Source of the DNA: Nautilus pompilius
Taxonomy: Eukaryota; Mollusca; Cephalopoda; Nautilida; Nautilidae
DNA length: 64,000 nucleotides
Direction: 5' to 3'
Assembly: GCA_018389105.1 (NCBI GenBank)
Contig: JACATO010000095.1
Location: 2,415,501 to 2,479,500, forward strand
A program made the translations under genes and the position numbers. The notes under the pieces are model-generated. The model saw only the letters and a program-made list of their open reading frames with translations, was not told where the DNA came from and did no database searches. Below, piece by piece: positions 41,461 through 54,449 of this stretch (positions within the stretch are counted from its first letter, which is position 1; every line of letters begins with the position of its first letter).

Positions 41461-42089
41461 GTAAGTATTAGATTCTTTTAGTTTTGCCTTTTATAAATGA
41501 TGCTATAGTACATTGTATGAAAATGAAAAGGAGCCACAGCAACATATCACTGAATGGAGTACCAGTGTAATGGCCAATGAGTTTTTGTCATGGATTGCAT
41601 TGGATTTTATGATCAAAGCTCATGTATACATAACGCACCTATTATGAAACAAGGAATCAGGGAATACTTACTGCTTTGGTAACATTTTTGTAGCATGTGT
41701 TGTAATTAAAATATGATTTTAAAAATTATCCTTTAACTGGTTGATCAACTGATGGTAACAACTCTACATCTGTGTTAATTTTTTTGTATGAAAATTTAAG
41801 ACACTCTTTTTACTGGATTTTGTGTATTAGGATTTGGATAATGTTTGTTTTTCTCTCTGCATCATCTGGAGGGCAATATGCAATACAGATTTAATTTTGG
41901 TTTTATTTATCTTTCTTTTAAAGCATTCACTTAATAATTTTGGAAAAACAAGGAAATGATTCTCAAACCTTTTGCAGCTTGAATATTCTATACCTGTCTT
42001 CATATGAGAGCTTACTTTAATTCCATTATATCAGTTAGACATGGATAGATTGCTCTCCCTGGCAGCCTGGCTGCTCAATCAGATTCATA

Positions 42090-43381
42090 CGAGGTCTGTT
42101 GAAAAATTATCCGACCTTAGGCTGGGAAAAAAAAAATTACGTACTTGGTAGGGTTCAATTGCTAATCCCCTTCAAAGTAGGCCCCTTGTGCCTCCACACA
42201 CTTAACCCAGCGATCCTTCCACTGTTCAAAGCACGTCTGGAATGCTTCTTCCGGAATGGCTCTCAGCTCTGCTGTCGCATTCTGCATGATGTCCCCTTGG
42301 CTCTCAAAGAGGGAGCCTTTCAGTGGCATCTTCATTTTTGGGAACAACCAGAAGTCAGAAGGAGCCATGTATGGAGAGTAGTGAGCCTGGCGAATGAGCG
42401 AAATGCCTTTCTTTGCCAAGAAACCTTGGATCAGCTGCGACGAATGAGCTGGGGCATTGTCATGATGCAGCTGCCAGTTTTGAGAGGCCCACAAATCTGG
42501 TCTCCTGCGCCAAACTGCATCACGAAGACATTGGAGGACTTTCTGATAGTACTCCTTTGTAACTGTTTGTCCTTCTGGTGTGTATTCATGATGCACAACA
42601 CCTCGGTAGTCGAAGAAAACAGTCAGCATCACCTTGATTTTGCTCTGGACTTGACGTGCTTTTTTGGGCCTTGGCGATGTTGGGTGCTTCCACTGTGATG
42701 ACTGAGCTTTGGTTTCCAGGTCGTACCCATACACTGTCTCATCTCCAGTTATCACAGTACTCTGGAACTCAGGATCCCTTTTGGCAGTATCCAGCAGGTC
42801 CTGCGCAACCTCAAGACAAAGTTGTTGTTGTTCCTGAGAAAGCAGCTTGGGCACAAATTTCGCTGCTACTCTGCTCAAGCCCAAATCCTCCTTTAAAATT
42901 GCATGTGCAGAATCTTTACTGATCCCAATCTCGTCACCAATTTCCCACGCCGTCAAATGACGATCCTCCATTATCAAGGTCCGCACTTTCTCGATAACAA
43001 CTGCATTGCAGCTTGTTGACGGCCTCCCGGAACACTGGTCACTCTCCACCAATGTGCAGCCATCTTTGAACCTGTTGTACCATTCTTTTATTTGGGTAAC
43101 ACCCATGGCATTGTCACCAAAATCCTGTTGAATTTTGTGAATTGTTTCTGCCTGGGTATCTCCAAACTTTTGGCAAAACTTGATGCAAGATCGTTGCTCC
43201 ACACGTTCCGTCATTACGGACAAAATGAAAATGTGATGAGTAACTGACACATCCAGCAAGCCCACTATAAACCACGCATGCACATGAAGGCATGTGGCTC
43301 CACTATGCACACTTTTGCCTCCCTAACATCATTACTTCCCACGGGAAAAAATAAAGTCGGATACTTTTTCGACAGACCTCG
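42090..43381 (-). mobile_element. Mariner element, lineage 4, copy 1 (near-complete)
   Basis: The 1292-bp element starts CGAGGTCTGTTGAAAAATTA and ends with TTTTTCGACAGACCTCG, the near-perfect inverted repeat, with TA target copies at 42088-42089 and 43382-43383. It carries a full-length open transposase on the minus strand (42162-43214). A second copy in the opposite orientation lies at 53125-54449. Intact ends and an open frame make it the youngest-looking autonomous-type element in the window. Confidence 0.97.
42162..43214 (-). CDS. Mariner transposase, full-length open frame
   Basis: This 350-residue DDE/D transposase would cut and paste the surrounding element at TA sites. The start chosen is MTERVEQRS, as in the sister copy; the open frame also extends 32 codons upstream. 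The N-terminal part has two helix-turn-helix regions (QIKEWYNRFKDG near 41-52; LTAWEIGDEIGIS near 87-99). The catalytic triad is DD34D: Asp158 in ITGDET, Asp252 in HHDNAPAH and Asp287 in MAPSDFWLFP, with 34 residues between the last two. The conserved YSPD just before the third Asp is YSPY (Tyr282). The C-terminus GAYFEGD is complete. No stop or frameshift is seen; whether the protein is active is unknown, because Tyr282 and other changes could impair it. Database entries of this type are often mislabelled SETMAR. Confidence 0.95.
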   Translation of the reverse strand: MTERVEQRSCIKFCQKFGDTQAETIHKIQQDFGDNAMGVTQIKEWYNRFKDGCTLVESDQCSGRPSTSCNAVVIEKVRTLIMEDRHLTAWEIGDEIGISKDSAHAILKEDLGLSRVAAKFVPKLLSQEQQQLCLEVAQDLLDTAKRDPEFQSTVITGDETVYGYDLETKAQSSQWKHPTSPRPKKARQVQSKIKVMLTVFFDYRGVVHHEYTPEGQTVTKEYYQKVLQCLRDAVWRRRPDLWASQNWQLHHDNAPAHSSQLIQGFLAKKGISLIRQAHYSPYMAPSDFWLFPKMKMPLKGSLFESQGDIMQNATAELRAIPEEAFQTCFEQWKDRWVKCVEAQGAYFEGD

Positions 43382-46300
43382 TATAAAGACTTTTGGGTAT
43401 TTGATGAAAAGCTGAATGCTTTTATTCCTATTTCAAACTGAGGGTTACATGAAAAGTATTACATATAGCACTATCCTCTTGAATAATAGGCATCAAAGCT
43501 TAGTATGCCTTATATTATTTATTTATTTTATTTTGCTGAAAACTTATAATAGTAATCTGTATGTATTGAGCTGCCATCCAGCTGATACTGACTGACTTGT
43601 AATACAGTATTTACTGTGCATTCTTATGTAGTATTATGAAGACAAGTGTTGTAACATGTATAAAGATTAGATAATTATTTAGACTTTAAGATTTTTTGTT
43701 GCTGCTGTTTTTTAGTTTAATACCTTCAAAAGTCTTGGTCTTTCTTATATGCACACTCTATAAGTTAAAAAAATCTTAAATAAAGAATGAAAGGAAAACA
43801 TTTGTGATTACTATTTGTGATATGGAAGAAGATTCTTTAGGAATCTTTTGTGATGTGCGTATCAGATTGAGCTAAGATTTTTTTAGTTCTAGCACAAGAA
43901 AAATGATATAGCTGGCCTCAGTTGCTGAGGTTGAAAAGTGTTAAAAGCTATGCAACCTTTAAAAAAATGTAACATATGTCATAAAACATTTAGTTTAACC
44001 TTTAGTATTAATGCTTGTTTTCATATTATAAAAATGGTGAATTTCATTTAATTGTTAATTATTTTTGATGCAAATAAGAGAGATTTTTACTCTGACCAGA
44101 ATTTGTAAAATAGCCAGTAGCATGCTACAGTGATGTTCACTCTGTTAAACATAGCTTTTTACTGATTTTACAATTAAATGTGAGATGGTAAATTTGCAGA
44201 TAAGTATCATTTAGCATAAACTACCATAAGTAATAGTTGCCCATGTTGAAAATGTTTATTTTAGTCTTTATTAATTGATGGTTTTGTTTTAAAAAGAATA
44301 GTTTATATGGTAGTAAATTTTCATAAACAAGAACTCTCAAAACTGAGATTATGACAAAAAAAAAACTTTTTTTTAAACTAGGTTTTAGAGCAAAACTTCT
44401 AGGAAACTTTGAACATTGATTGCATTTACAAATGAGGAACAGGAATGAAACTTCAGATTTTAGCTTAATTAGTATCCAGAATAGTGTTTGGATAGGACTT
44501 GTGCATAATAATGCTGATGTTCATTTTGCATGTGAACAGTATTATGTCTTGATAGTAGTAGTGTTGGTTGTTATTTCTATTTCTTACTATTGCTTTGTTC
44601 ACCAAATAAGGTGGCAAAGTCACATGTACTACTTTGTCAAGATTTATGCATGCTAATATATTATACCCTGTCATTCTTCGTTGCTTTCTGTGTGTGGTGT
44701 AGTAAACAAAGGTAAGTTGGCCGGTGATGTAACTGATGCTGTTGGAAGCATTTCTTTCTTTTTTTCTTCCTTTCATTCAAATGTCTTTTGCTGCCCATTT
44801 TGTGTGTTAATCAGCCTTTCTATTTGATTGTCCACAGGTAACTAAATACCATTCATGGGTTTTAATATCTATAAGTCTTAATATCTTGGCTGGGTGGCTA
44901 TGAGGGATATATATATATCTGATGCACGGTTGTATTTACCTGTGGGCAGAATTTTAGAATTGCATGCAAATTTAATATTAAGTTTCTCAAATTTACACTA
45001 GTTTATAGACTCATCTAAAAAGCAGATTAAAAAAATACTTTATTAATTTGTCCTTAAGCTGCACAGATTTAATGGCCTGAAAAACAAGTTTGTTTTGTTT
45101 GGTAAATTTTTTACCAAATTTTTGTAAACAAACAAACAAATATGGAAGGCAGTTGCATTTAACAAATTGAAGAACAGATTTGTAAAGTCTGTAAAGAAAA
45201 AGAAAATTTTCTTTGTATTTAACTGTCAGAATAAAGTTTGCAATTTCTTTCTTCTTTTTTTTTGAGAAACTTTATATTGACTTTGTTTTGCCTATTTTCT
45301 TTATCCAGTTCAATTTCTTTCCTTAGACCTGACATCAGTATGCATGTGTCATATTTTAGAGATCTATATATTTGAATTTGGATTGTGGTTGAATAAAAAC
45401 AAAAAAAAAAAAAATCAGTTGCTGTGCTGATTAACTTCTGGTTTTTTGGTTTACATAATATTAACTCATTCTTTTCTGCACTAGACCAAAAAAACTACTA
45501 TTTATTTATTTACTTTTTTGCTTTTATATACTTTGGTTTCATCTTTAATGCAATGGCTATGGAAATGTTTTAAATAAAATTGTACTTATTTTATTTATTT
45601 TATTTTTAAAGCAACTGAGTCAACTAATTTCTCTGTTTTTCTATGCATGTAAAAATAGGTTTATATTTGATCATTTTAAAGCATATTCTCTCTTTTACCT
45701 AAATATTTTCTACATAAAAACTAAGTATAAAATGGGATAAGCATGTTTTATCTATTTATAATCTATCTCTGTGGAACAATGTTTTCTCTTTGATTTACAC
45801 TTTTAAAATTAATTCATTTCTTTTTGTTCTTTGTCTGGTATAAATTAAATTATTTATTACTAGTTGGACACATGATGATGAAATCTGACATTTATTTAGT
45901 GTAAAAGTAATCTCTATTTTGATCACATAGTAAGTTATGTATTGTGAAATACATAAATAACAACCTAGTCAAGTTATAGTTTTCAATTCATTTTTGAATG
46001 ATCTATTGCTTTGTATCTGAAGTGCTATTATTTTGAACTTTTAAAAAGTCTTTTACAAACATGAAGGTTAGTAGTACAATATCAATGGTAGCCATGAAAA
46101 AATTAGACAGAATTTCTTTCTGAGGCCAGCTTGATTGTTTCATGTAATTATCAGATGTGAACACAAGGCTTTAGAACACTGAAAGATTTCATGAACTTCA
46201 GCTTGATTTATTTTAGATTAACATATCTTTCTAGAAATTTTTATCCTTGTATGCTGAATATCTTGTTTTCACTGATTAGACTGCTATTTAAAGAAAAAGT

Positions 46301-46691
46301 AAAATTTTTTGAGAGTTAAATTTGATTTTACAGTAATTTGTTTGATATATTGTTTTGTTTACAAGATTAATATTTTTAAATTATATAGTTATCCATTTAC
46401 ATAAATAGATTGGATTATTTATTCACTTTCCACATTTATTTTTTTATTATAACATTTTAGCCACTTTAATGTTTATGCTAATAAATCCAATTTTAGCAAA
46501 ATATTTTAGATTTTAAAAATATGTATATTTCTTAGTTTTCTACCTTTTGATCACCTCACAGATGAGGTAATGTTGGTAATATATTTTCTATGAGTTAATG
46601 AATTATGAACACGAGTTATATTTATATGCCCTCTGCAATTGACATTAGTTGACAAAAATATTTTAAAATAAATACTCGTAGTATGCTAAGA

Positions 46692-46990
46692 GTGCAGTGC
46701 TGTAGTCTGTTGGTTAGATTACTGGACTGCTATGGTTGAGGGCCTGAGTTGAAATCTGGTCAAGACTGGTTTGGTTTGGTGAACCTTCATGGCATGGTTT
46801 CTGCTTGCTCCTCTTTCCCAGCTGGTTGCATGAATTTCTTCCAGGCACATTGGTTTTCAACTACATTTCGCTGCTAAGGCAGACATGCACCCTCCAATCT
46901 AGATTGTGTCCTGTGGAAGTGTACTTTACCTATATTCTTTTTTAATTTTGCATTGGAATGGAGGCTTTCCTCTGCCATATGATGATAACG
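46692..46990 (+). mobile_element. Degenerate tRNA-derived SINE (Ceph-SINE-like), copy B
   Basis: The tRNA-like head is the best preserved of the three copies: an A-box-like TAGTCTGTTGGTTAG (46703-46717), then TACTGGACTGCT and a B-box-like GAGTTGAAATCTGG at 46746-46759. The body TTGCTCCTCTTTCCCAGCTGG matches the copy at 6206-6600. The 3' end is ill-defined. A tRNA gene is ruled out because no cloverleaf beyond the two promoter boxes can be drawn and related copies exist. Confidence 0.65.
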
Positions 46991-49900
46991 ACGCTAAGAG
47001 TGAATTAATGACAATAAGAATTTTGATTCTCAGGTCTTTGAGGTTTTGTGCTGGTGCATGCGTGCGTGTGTATTTGTGTGTGTTTTAAAGTGTAACACTT
47101 GTAAATTATAGAGATAGAATTTACAAAATTAAAGTTGATATTTAAAATTTTACTTGTGGTTACTAGGTTTAGCAACTAAAAAAAGCATATTCTTGATTGA
47201 TAGAGAGTAGGTTGCATTTACCATTGATTCTTAATAGCAGCTGCAATATGATGAATTTTACAGTAAACTACCCCCATTTTCTTTATCTAATCAATCAGAA
47301 CACTTTGTGCAATTCAGTGTATATGTAGGTTACTCTAGTTTATATCTGTGAGGGCTCTTCAATTAAATAGCAGTATTTGTTGAAGAAAAAGAAATTTATA
47401 ATGTCTGCAAGTTTTCAAAGATATTTTTTTTTATTAGAGGGATTAATGTAAGCTTCTATATCTAATTCATCTTTATTTCTACTAAATGTTTTTCTTTCTA
47501 ATGACATGAATATGCATATTGAAAATAAATATGCTTGCACTCTTTAAAAATTTTCTGCTCTTGTTTAAGGATCATTTTTGCCATTCCTGCAATTGTGTAA
47601 ACAAATATTTTTTTTGTAATGTGCTGACATTTCACAAAACAAAAATTAAATGAAACCCAGGGATCTGAGAATCAGAAATCTTTTCTTTTATGGCTTTGCA
47701 TATATAATTTTACTTTGAACAACATTGTTCTCAAGTCAGCTAAACATTATGCGTAATTGTAGTAAATTTCTAGAATCATAATTTAAGTGATACCTTTCTT
47801 CACATTATTATAGATTTCACAAAAAAAATAATAAAAAGCATACTGTTCATGAAAAGGGATTTTTGGAATTTCAAAATTACTATTGGGAAAGAACCTGCAC
47901 TATAAATGGAATGATAATTTAGTTTTACCTTTTGTATGTTATTTACAGAGCTGTTGGCATTGATGGCATTGAATGATTGGTAAATGATTAGGTTTTGTGT
48001 ATTTTTACTTACTTACATTAATTTATTAGAAAAAAATTCAAAAATTCTGTTGATGTGACACACATGAGGGATCTACAGGAAAAATATGATCTGAATTGGT
48101 GACTTGCATAATTTTTTCTTCTAATCCAACTTATATTGATAGACTTGTATAGCTTTAATCTTTAAATTCAGTTCATAAAATTTTATGGTAAGTTAGAAAT
48201 TTAGACAGAGGAAAATGCCATTATCAACTTGGAGTTAAAAGAAAAATTAAAGTAATTTTATGGCATAATATATGTATTAATGTATTCATTATTCAGAAAA
48301 ATTGAAGTGAGAAGAAGCCAGTCATCACTGCAATTGTTACGTCTATCTAGGGAACTTATTAAAACTAGTTTCTTAATTGAAATATTCGATTTTTTTAGTT
48401 TCATCTTCAAAAAATTTCTTTTTTAATATATGCATTTACATACATTTCTGCTAATGTGTAAAAGTCATTGAAATGATATTTTTTAAAGTCATATGTGCCT
48501 TCCTGGAGAGAGAGAGAAAAAAATAATTTTGAATATTCCCACTACCACCCGCATGATTGATTTATAGCCCTTTAAGTTTGTTTTTTAAAATATAATAATG
48601 CAGGTATTTGCACCAGAGTTCCTGTATTTGATTCACATATACATGTTTTAAAATTGTTAGCTAATTTCACTTCATAAAGGCTTTTGAGTAATAAATTTGG
48701 CATGTCCAACTTAACACTAAATGAAACCAAGTTAAGCGATGTCAATCTACTTATGATAAGAGAATTAAGTATCAAGACAAGTTGGATTTGGATCATCTGG
48801 CAAGTAAACAATCTAGTTTGTTTTTTTTTTTGTCTTTATAAGAAAGAAATCAGATCTATAATTTGATTTTAATTAAATGCAGATTAAAAAAAATTTTTTT
48901 TGAAAATTATGTTTTTATTGAATGTCTTTTTTTAGGAGTGTCTTCTGGCTGTTATTTAAGAAATCAGAATAAGTGGCTGGTCATATTTTATAATTAAACA
49001 AATTCGCTACACAATGGATTTCCTGAAGACTTGGGAGTGTGCTTGTACAATAAAATATTGTTCTGTCACAACAACAGCAGATTATATTGAATTAACACTT
49101 GTGAAAATTATTGGCATACTGAGATTATTTTTTGACTATTTTTGCTTGTGTATGATCCTGTTTTTAATGCATAAATGTTTTTGTTTGTCTTTCTTTTTAT
49201 TGGTTCAGGATTTTCTCCAAAAAATGAAATTAATTCATGTTATTATATTACTATAATTTTACAATTATATTTAAATTAATTTTAAAAGGTAAACTTAGAA
49301 ATTTTAAAAAAATCTTTTACATGAAATTTAAACTAATTTTCCTTGAATAATTATACAAAATATTTTTTTACTGTTAATGTTTATATATTTTTCAAAATTT
49401 ATTTTTTGCATTTTATTTTTTTTTATTATGAATACAGCAAAGCACTTTAACTGTCTGCAGTTTTCTGCTGTCCTTCATAAAGTAAAATACATTTAGGCCA
49501 TACTATTTAGTTTCTCATATTTTTTACATTCATCTGAAGCCTAATCAGTTCAGTCCACTTGATCATTGTATTTTGTTGTTTTTTCTGTCTCTTTATGGCT
49601 TTTAAAAATTATTTTGTCTTTCTGTGTTCTCTACTTTCAAAGAATTTTCCAAATTCTTCCTGACATAAAAAATTTTTTTTTTACATGAATTTGTAATTCA
49701 TAATTTGGATCTTGCTTATTTCAAAACTATGAAATTAAAATTAACTGCACAAGTCAACAAGAAAAAAATAAAAATAAATAAAAAAGAACTTTAAGAAACT
49801 AACTGTGTATGGCCTAAAAATATCTAGAACAGATCTTTTATTTTGTGAGTTATGGTATTGGAAAATAATTTTGCTTTTAGCTAAAGTTGCTTCTATTTTG

Positions 49901-50013
49901 TTTGCATAGTAGTAACATAACAACTGATGCTTAAACATTTATATTTTATTAATCAGTAAAAAAAAAAAAAGTTTTATTGATAAGTGAAAACTTTTCTCTT
50001 TCATCTATAATTA

Positions 50014-51329
50014 CCGTATTTTTCAGACAATAAGTCAATATGGAGTGTAAGTCAAATTGGCTAATTTTCCCATTTTTCATTCCTTTATTCATAAATAAGT
50101 CAATTTGAAGTATAAGATAAGGCTAGATTAATTATGGTAGTTAGCCAAACTTTCAACCAGTCAGAACCATGTCGAGTCTTTCATAACTCTGTTGCATCTC
50201 ATCGCTGACTATGGTACTTCCAGGCTCATGAATATTAATGAGCTGCTTTGGCATACCATTGAACTACTTTGAGACAATTTTCCAAATAAATGGCATTTTG
50301 AGATAGTTTTCTAACATGTTTATGATCATGGAGCAATATTTGAAATAAACTGCTAACATCAGTTGTGATATCAAAAACTCAATGTCTATTTTTAGTCACT
50401 GTATGAGGTGATCTTGTGTCATTTTCATTATGTTGAATCACCTACTTTGAAAGCCAAACATGTCAGTTTTATCTATCATTTTTATTTGATTTTGAGATTT
50501 TACAGCAGACTCAAATTCAGAAATTCAACTCTCAATTTCATTTTTGATAGCACGAGTCAATATTCAGCTCAGTTTCAAGTTCTTAAACCTTTGTGGTTTA
50601 CAACTAGGTCAAAGCATGAAGTTTCTGTGCCATAGTTACGCACTACCTAATGAAAAATCCTTTTCTACATAAGAATCTGAAACATCACAATGGATAATTT
50701 TTGAAACTGTCATCTTCCAAATCAGTTGTGATTTGTTTGGCTTTTAGTCTTAGCTGTACAATACTAAGTCCACAACATGCAGCACATTGAGTTAGCATAT
50801 ATTCCTTCAACTTACCCTCATTGTTAATCCATTTAGCTTTGCCTCCTTCGATTTTCTTTTTGTAGTCTGTGATGTATCTCTTGTTTTATGCCAGTTCCTA
50901 ATACATTTCTTGCTGACACCATATTTCCTGTATGCTGCCATGTTACCACCATTTTCTTCAGTGAACTTAACTTTGAGTTTAAAAGTTGTCATGTATGACT
51001 TGTCACTTTAAGGGAGGCATTTTGAAATGAGGTAGATCATTGTTGGGCTGTTTATACATATAGAATTGAAAAAGGATAGATAGAACTTAATTGGTGAATG
51101 TGCACTTTTTATGTATCAGATAATTCAACAAATGTTCTGAGCAGTAATTTTTGTAGTCTGTTTCAAATTAACAATTTTAGTTTATTTCATAAAAGTAACA
51201 TACTTTAAATTAAAGCAATTTCAATGACTTTATTTATAGATAAGTTGGTTTGGAGTATAAATTGAAGCCCAGACTTCTGGTTGGTGGGGGGAGAGGGGTA
51301 TTGACTTATACAGCAACAAAAAAATACGG
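50014..51329 (-). mobile_element. Pogo-like element with Brinker-type DNA-binding domain, inactive
   Basis: The ends are CCGTATTTTTCAGACAATAA (left) and the inverted TATACAGCAACAAAAAAATACGG (given here only by its outer bases AAAAATACGG) on the right, each flanked by TA. The element is 1316 bp. On the minus strand, 50992-50807 encodes FKLKVKFTEENGGNMAAYRK followed by YGVSKKCIRNW, matching the Brinker-type helix-turn-helix (FKLKVVEFAxENGNRAAARKFGVSEKxVRxW) of pogo-like transposases and POGK/KRBA2-type host proteins. The rest of the transposase is decayed, with many stops. Confidence 0.85.
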
Positions 51330-53124
51330 TAGTTAGAGCAGCCAAAAAAATGTTGTTTTTTTTTTTAAACTGGATTTATTCTTTCTTGATTTAATATTAT
51401 ATGGATTGTAAGATGTGGAAAATCATTATGATACGTATCTCTGAGTGTGCTGTGGAATGGTGAAGAGGACACTGAAGCAATGTTAATTACCAGTAATAGT
51501 TTAGAAGAGAAAGTAAGGGTTATTTTTTTTATTTTAGGGGGGGTTTAATTTCACTTGACCTGAGGTAAATAAATATATTGTGAACTGAATTACCTTTCTG
51601 ATGTTAAAGTCTTAGTATATTTAAATTGTTTCCATTTTGTTTGGTACCTCGGCACTGTCTCATTGCTGCTAGTTTAATTTAGATTCGTAGATTATTAATG
51701 ATATAAGATAACAGGTAGTTTGAACCAAGTGTTGGATATTTTGGTGATTATACAAAAGAATTTTGGTTTGATCTGTAGAGTAATTTATAAAATTAAGTGC
51801 AATTAAATAAATAAATAAATAATAAATAATATACATATGTATATTTCCAACACTGGTATAAACTGCCTTGGGTTTTGCTAGAAGCACTGGACTAACTGCA
51901 TTCTGTCAAAAACTAGGTAATCTGCCACAGGCTGCAGGGAATGGGTCTCAGACATCAAACCCAGGTATGTGACTGACTGACAGGTGTGTTTTTGTTTGTA
52001 TTCGTGACTCTTCACATGCATTTACAGGACCCATACTCTAAATTCATACTTGGTAATGCATGCTAAGAGGTTAATATTCATACAATACAACTTGCTTCAA
52101 ATATTTATTCAATATCTATTTCTGTTTCTGCTTGATTGTGGTTTCTGTAATATAACCCCTTTTGATCCCTTTATAGCTCCTATCCTTAACCAACCTTTGG
52201 TTGTTGCTAATAGCATTCTTTCTTTCTCGGCAAGAATTATTCAGAAATTCCACTTTGAAGTAATATTGCAAGATTTATGCTTTTATGTCAGCGCATTGCT
52301 TAAGTAATACATTATCTGTAATTTATATTTTCTAGTTTAGATAGAAATATTTTTTGAAAGTATATTAAAGATTCTAGAAACCAAAGTGATAAAAACTAAT
52401 TATTTTAACTAGGCACTTTTTTTTTTCACATAATTTTAAGTGATTTTTAAGTTTACTAAAGCACATTTTCCAGTTGAAATGGAAGTACTTAATTTTGTTC
52501 TTTGAAGACCTTTCTTGTAAAGTTTTCTTTAATTTGTCTATAAAAATTGGATTATTTGTTTATCAAGTAAATTTTAATTCCAACTTTTGAAGATTTTAGT
52601 GAGGTTTCTGAGAATAGGTCAGTTTTTGTTTAAATGTGATTTGTGCTTAATATGGAGTATAACTTGAGTATTATGACACGCAGAAAGCATGTGCATGTCA
52701 CCATTGCACATCCACACATACATCAAACCTTACCAAAATCTGGTGCACATTCTGTAGTGCTTAATTTTTTTTTGTATTGCATTTTATTTCACAGTAGTAC
52801 ACACAAACAAGTGATAGCAATGACCTTTGCCTATTTTTTAAATCAGATAACCTAGTGTACCAACTATATTCTACATACTATTCTCTTGTTTACTTCATTG
52901 ACAATATCTTCAACATTACATTTAAATATCTAAAACAAGCTCACCTGCAACTCTCTATTTGGAACATCAAATTGTGGAATGATGTCAGTATGAGCAAGTT
53001 GATTGTAGGTATTACATGCTTATGGGAAGATTAAATTTTTTAGTTTGTTGATTGCTGACTAATGAACATACTTTGTATTTTGAGCTAAGGCTGGCAGTAT
53101 CCTTGAGCTACCTTACAGTATATG

Positions 53125-54449
53125 AGAGGTCTGTCGAAAAAGTATCTGACTATTTTTTCCTGTGGGGAGTAATGACGTTAGGGAGGCAAAAGTGTGCATA
53201 GTGGAGCCGCATGCCTTCATGCGAATGCGTGGTTTTTGGCGGGCTTGCTGGATGCGTCAGTCACTGTCAGGCAGCCAGCGTGTGAGGTGCTGTATTTACT
53301 TACTTGTCGCATTTTCATTTCGTCTGTAATGACAGAACGTGTGGAGCAATGATCTTGCATCAAGTTTTGCCAAACGTTTGGAGATACCCAGGCGGAAAAA
53401 ATTCAAAAAATTCAACAGGCTTTTTGTGACAATGTCATGGGTGTTACCCAAATAAAAGAATGGTACAACAGGTTCAAAGATGGCTGCACATCGGTGGAGA
53501 GTGACCAGCGTTCTGGGAGGATGTCAACAAGCCGCAATGCAGTTGTTATCAAGAAAGTGCGGACCTTGATAATGGAGGATCGTCATTTGACGGTGCGGGA
53601 AATTGGTGACGAGATTGGGATCAGTAAAGATTCTGCACATGCAATTTTAAAGGAGGATTTGGGTTTGAGCAGAGTGGCAGCGAAATTTGTTCCCAAGCTG
53701 CTTTCTCAGGAACAACAACAACTTCGTCTTGAGGTTGCACAGGATCTGCTGGATACTGCCAACAGGGATCCTGAGTTCCAGAGTACCGTGATAACTGGAG
53801 ATGAGACGGTGTATGGGTACGACCTGGAAACCAAAGCTCAGTCATCACATTTGAAGCACCCAATGTCGCCAAGGCCCAAAAAAGCATGTCAGGTCTGGAG
53901 CAAAATCAAGGTGATGCTGACTGTTTTCTTCGACTACCGAGGTGTTGTGCACCACGAATACGCACCAGAAGGACAAGCAGTTACAAAGGAGTACTATCAG
54001 CAAGTCCTCCAACATCGTGATGCATTTCGGCGCAAGAGACCAGATCTGTGGGCCTCTCAAAACTGGCAGCTGCATCATGACAATGCCCCAGCTCATTCGT
54101 CGCAGCTGATCCAAGGTTTCTTGGCAAAGAAAGGCATTTCGCTCATTCACCAGGCTCCCTACTCTCCAGACATGGCTCCTTCTGACTTCTGGTTGTTCCC
54201 AAAAATGAAGATGCCACTGAAAGGCTCCCTCTTTGAGAGCCGAGAGGACATCATGCAGTATGCGGCGTCGGAGCTGAGAGCCATTCCAGTAGAAGCATTC
54301 CAGATGTGCTTCGAACAGTGGAAGGGTCGCTGGGCTAAGTGTGTGGAGGCACAAGGGGCCTACTTCGGAGGGGATTAGCAATTGAACCCCACCAAATAAG
54401 TAATTTTTTTTCCCCAGCCTAAGGTCGGATACTTTTTCGACAGACCTCG
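53125..54449 (+). mobile_element. Mariner element, lineage 4, copy 2 (inverted relative to copy 1)
   Basis: This 1325-bp element has its left inverted repeat GAGGTCTGTCGAAAAAGTAT starting one base inside the expected end (the first C is changed) and an intact right end, TTTTTCGACAGACCTCG, followed by TA. The left TA appears as TG. It is the sister of the element at 42090-43381 in opposite orientation, with about 9.7 kb between them, and it is slightly longer because of extra sequence in the 5' untranslated part. Confidence 0.96.
53329..54378 (+). pseudogene. Mariner transposase with early stop
   Basis: The start ATG of the transposase is at 53329 (MTERVEQ), but codon 8 is TGA at 53350-53352, where the sister copy has CGA (Arg). 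After the stop the frame is open to the natural end at 54378 (313 residues from Met 53437). Relative to copy 1 it lacks one residue in the LQCLRDA region (here LQHRDA). It keeps ITGDET, HHDNAPAH and YSPDMAPSDFW, including the Asp that copy 1 has lost to Tyr282. Thus each copy carries a different defect. A protein begun at the internal Met would lack the first 36 residues of the DNA-binding domain. Confidence 0.95.

Noticed and set aside
42099-42698. 199-codon plus-strand open frame
   Set aside because: It is the reverse-strand shadow of the mariner transposase at 42162-43214; the same shadow recurs over the sister copy (53845-54501 minus).
46692-46770. tRNA gene from A- and B-box-like motifs
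   Set aside because: No cloverleaf can be drawn, and related copies at 6206 and 3510 show it is a SINE head.
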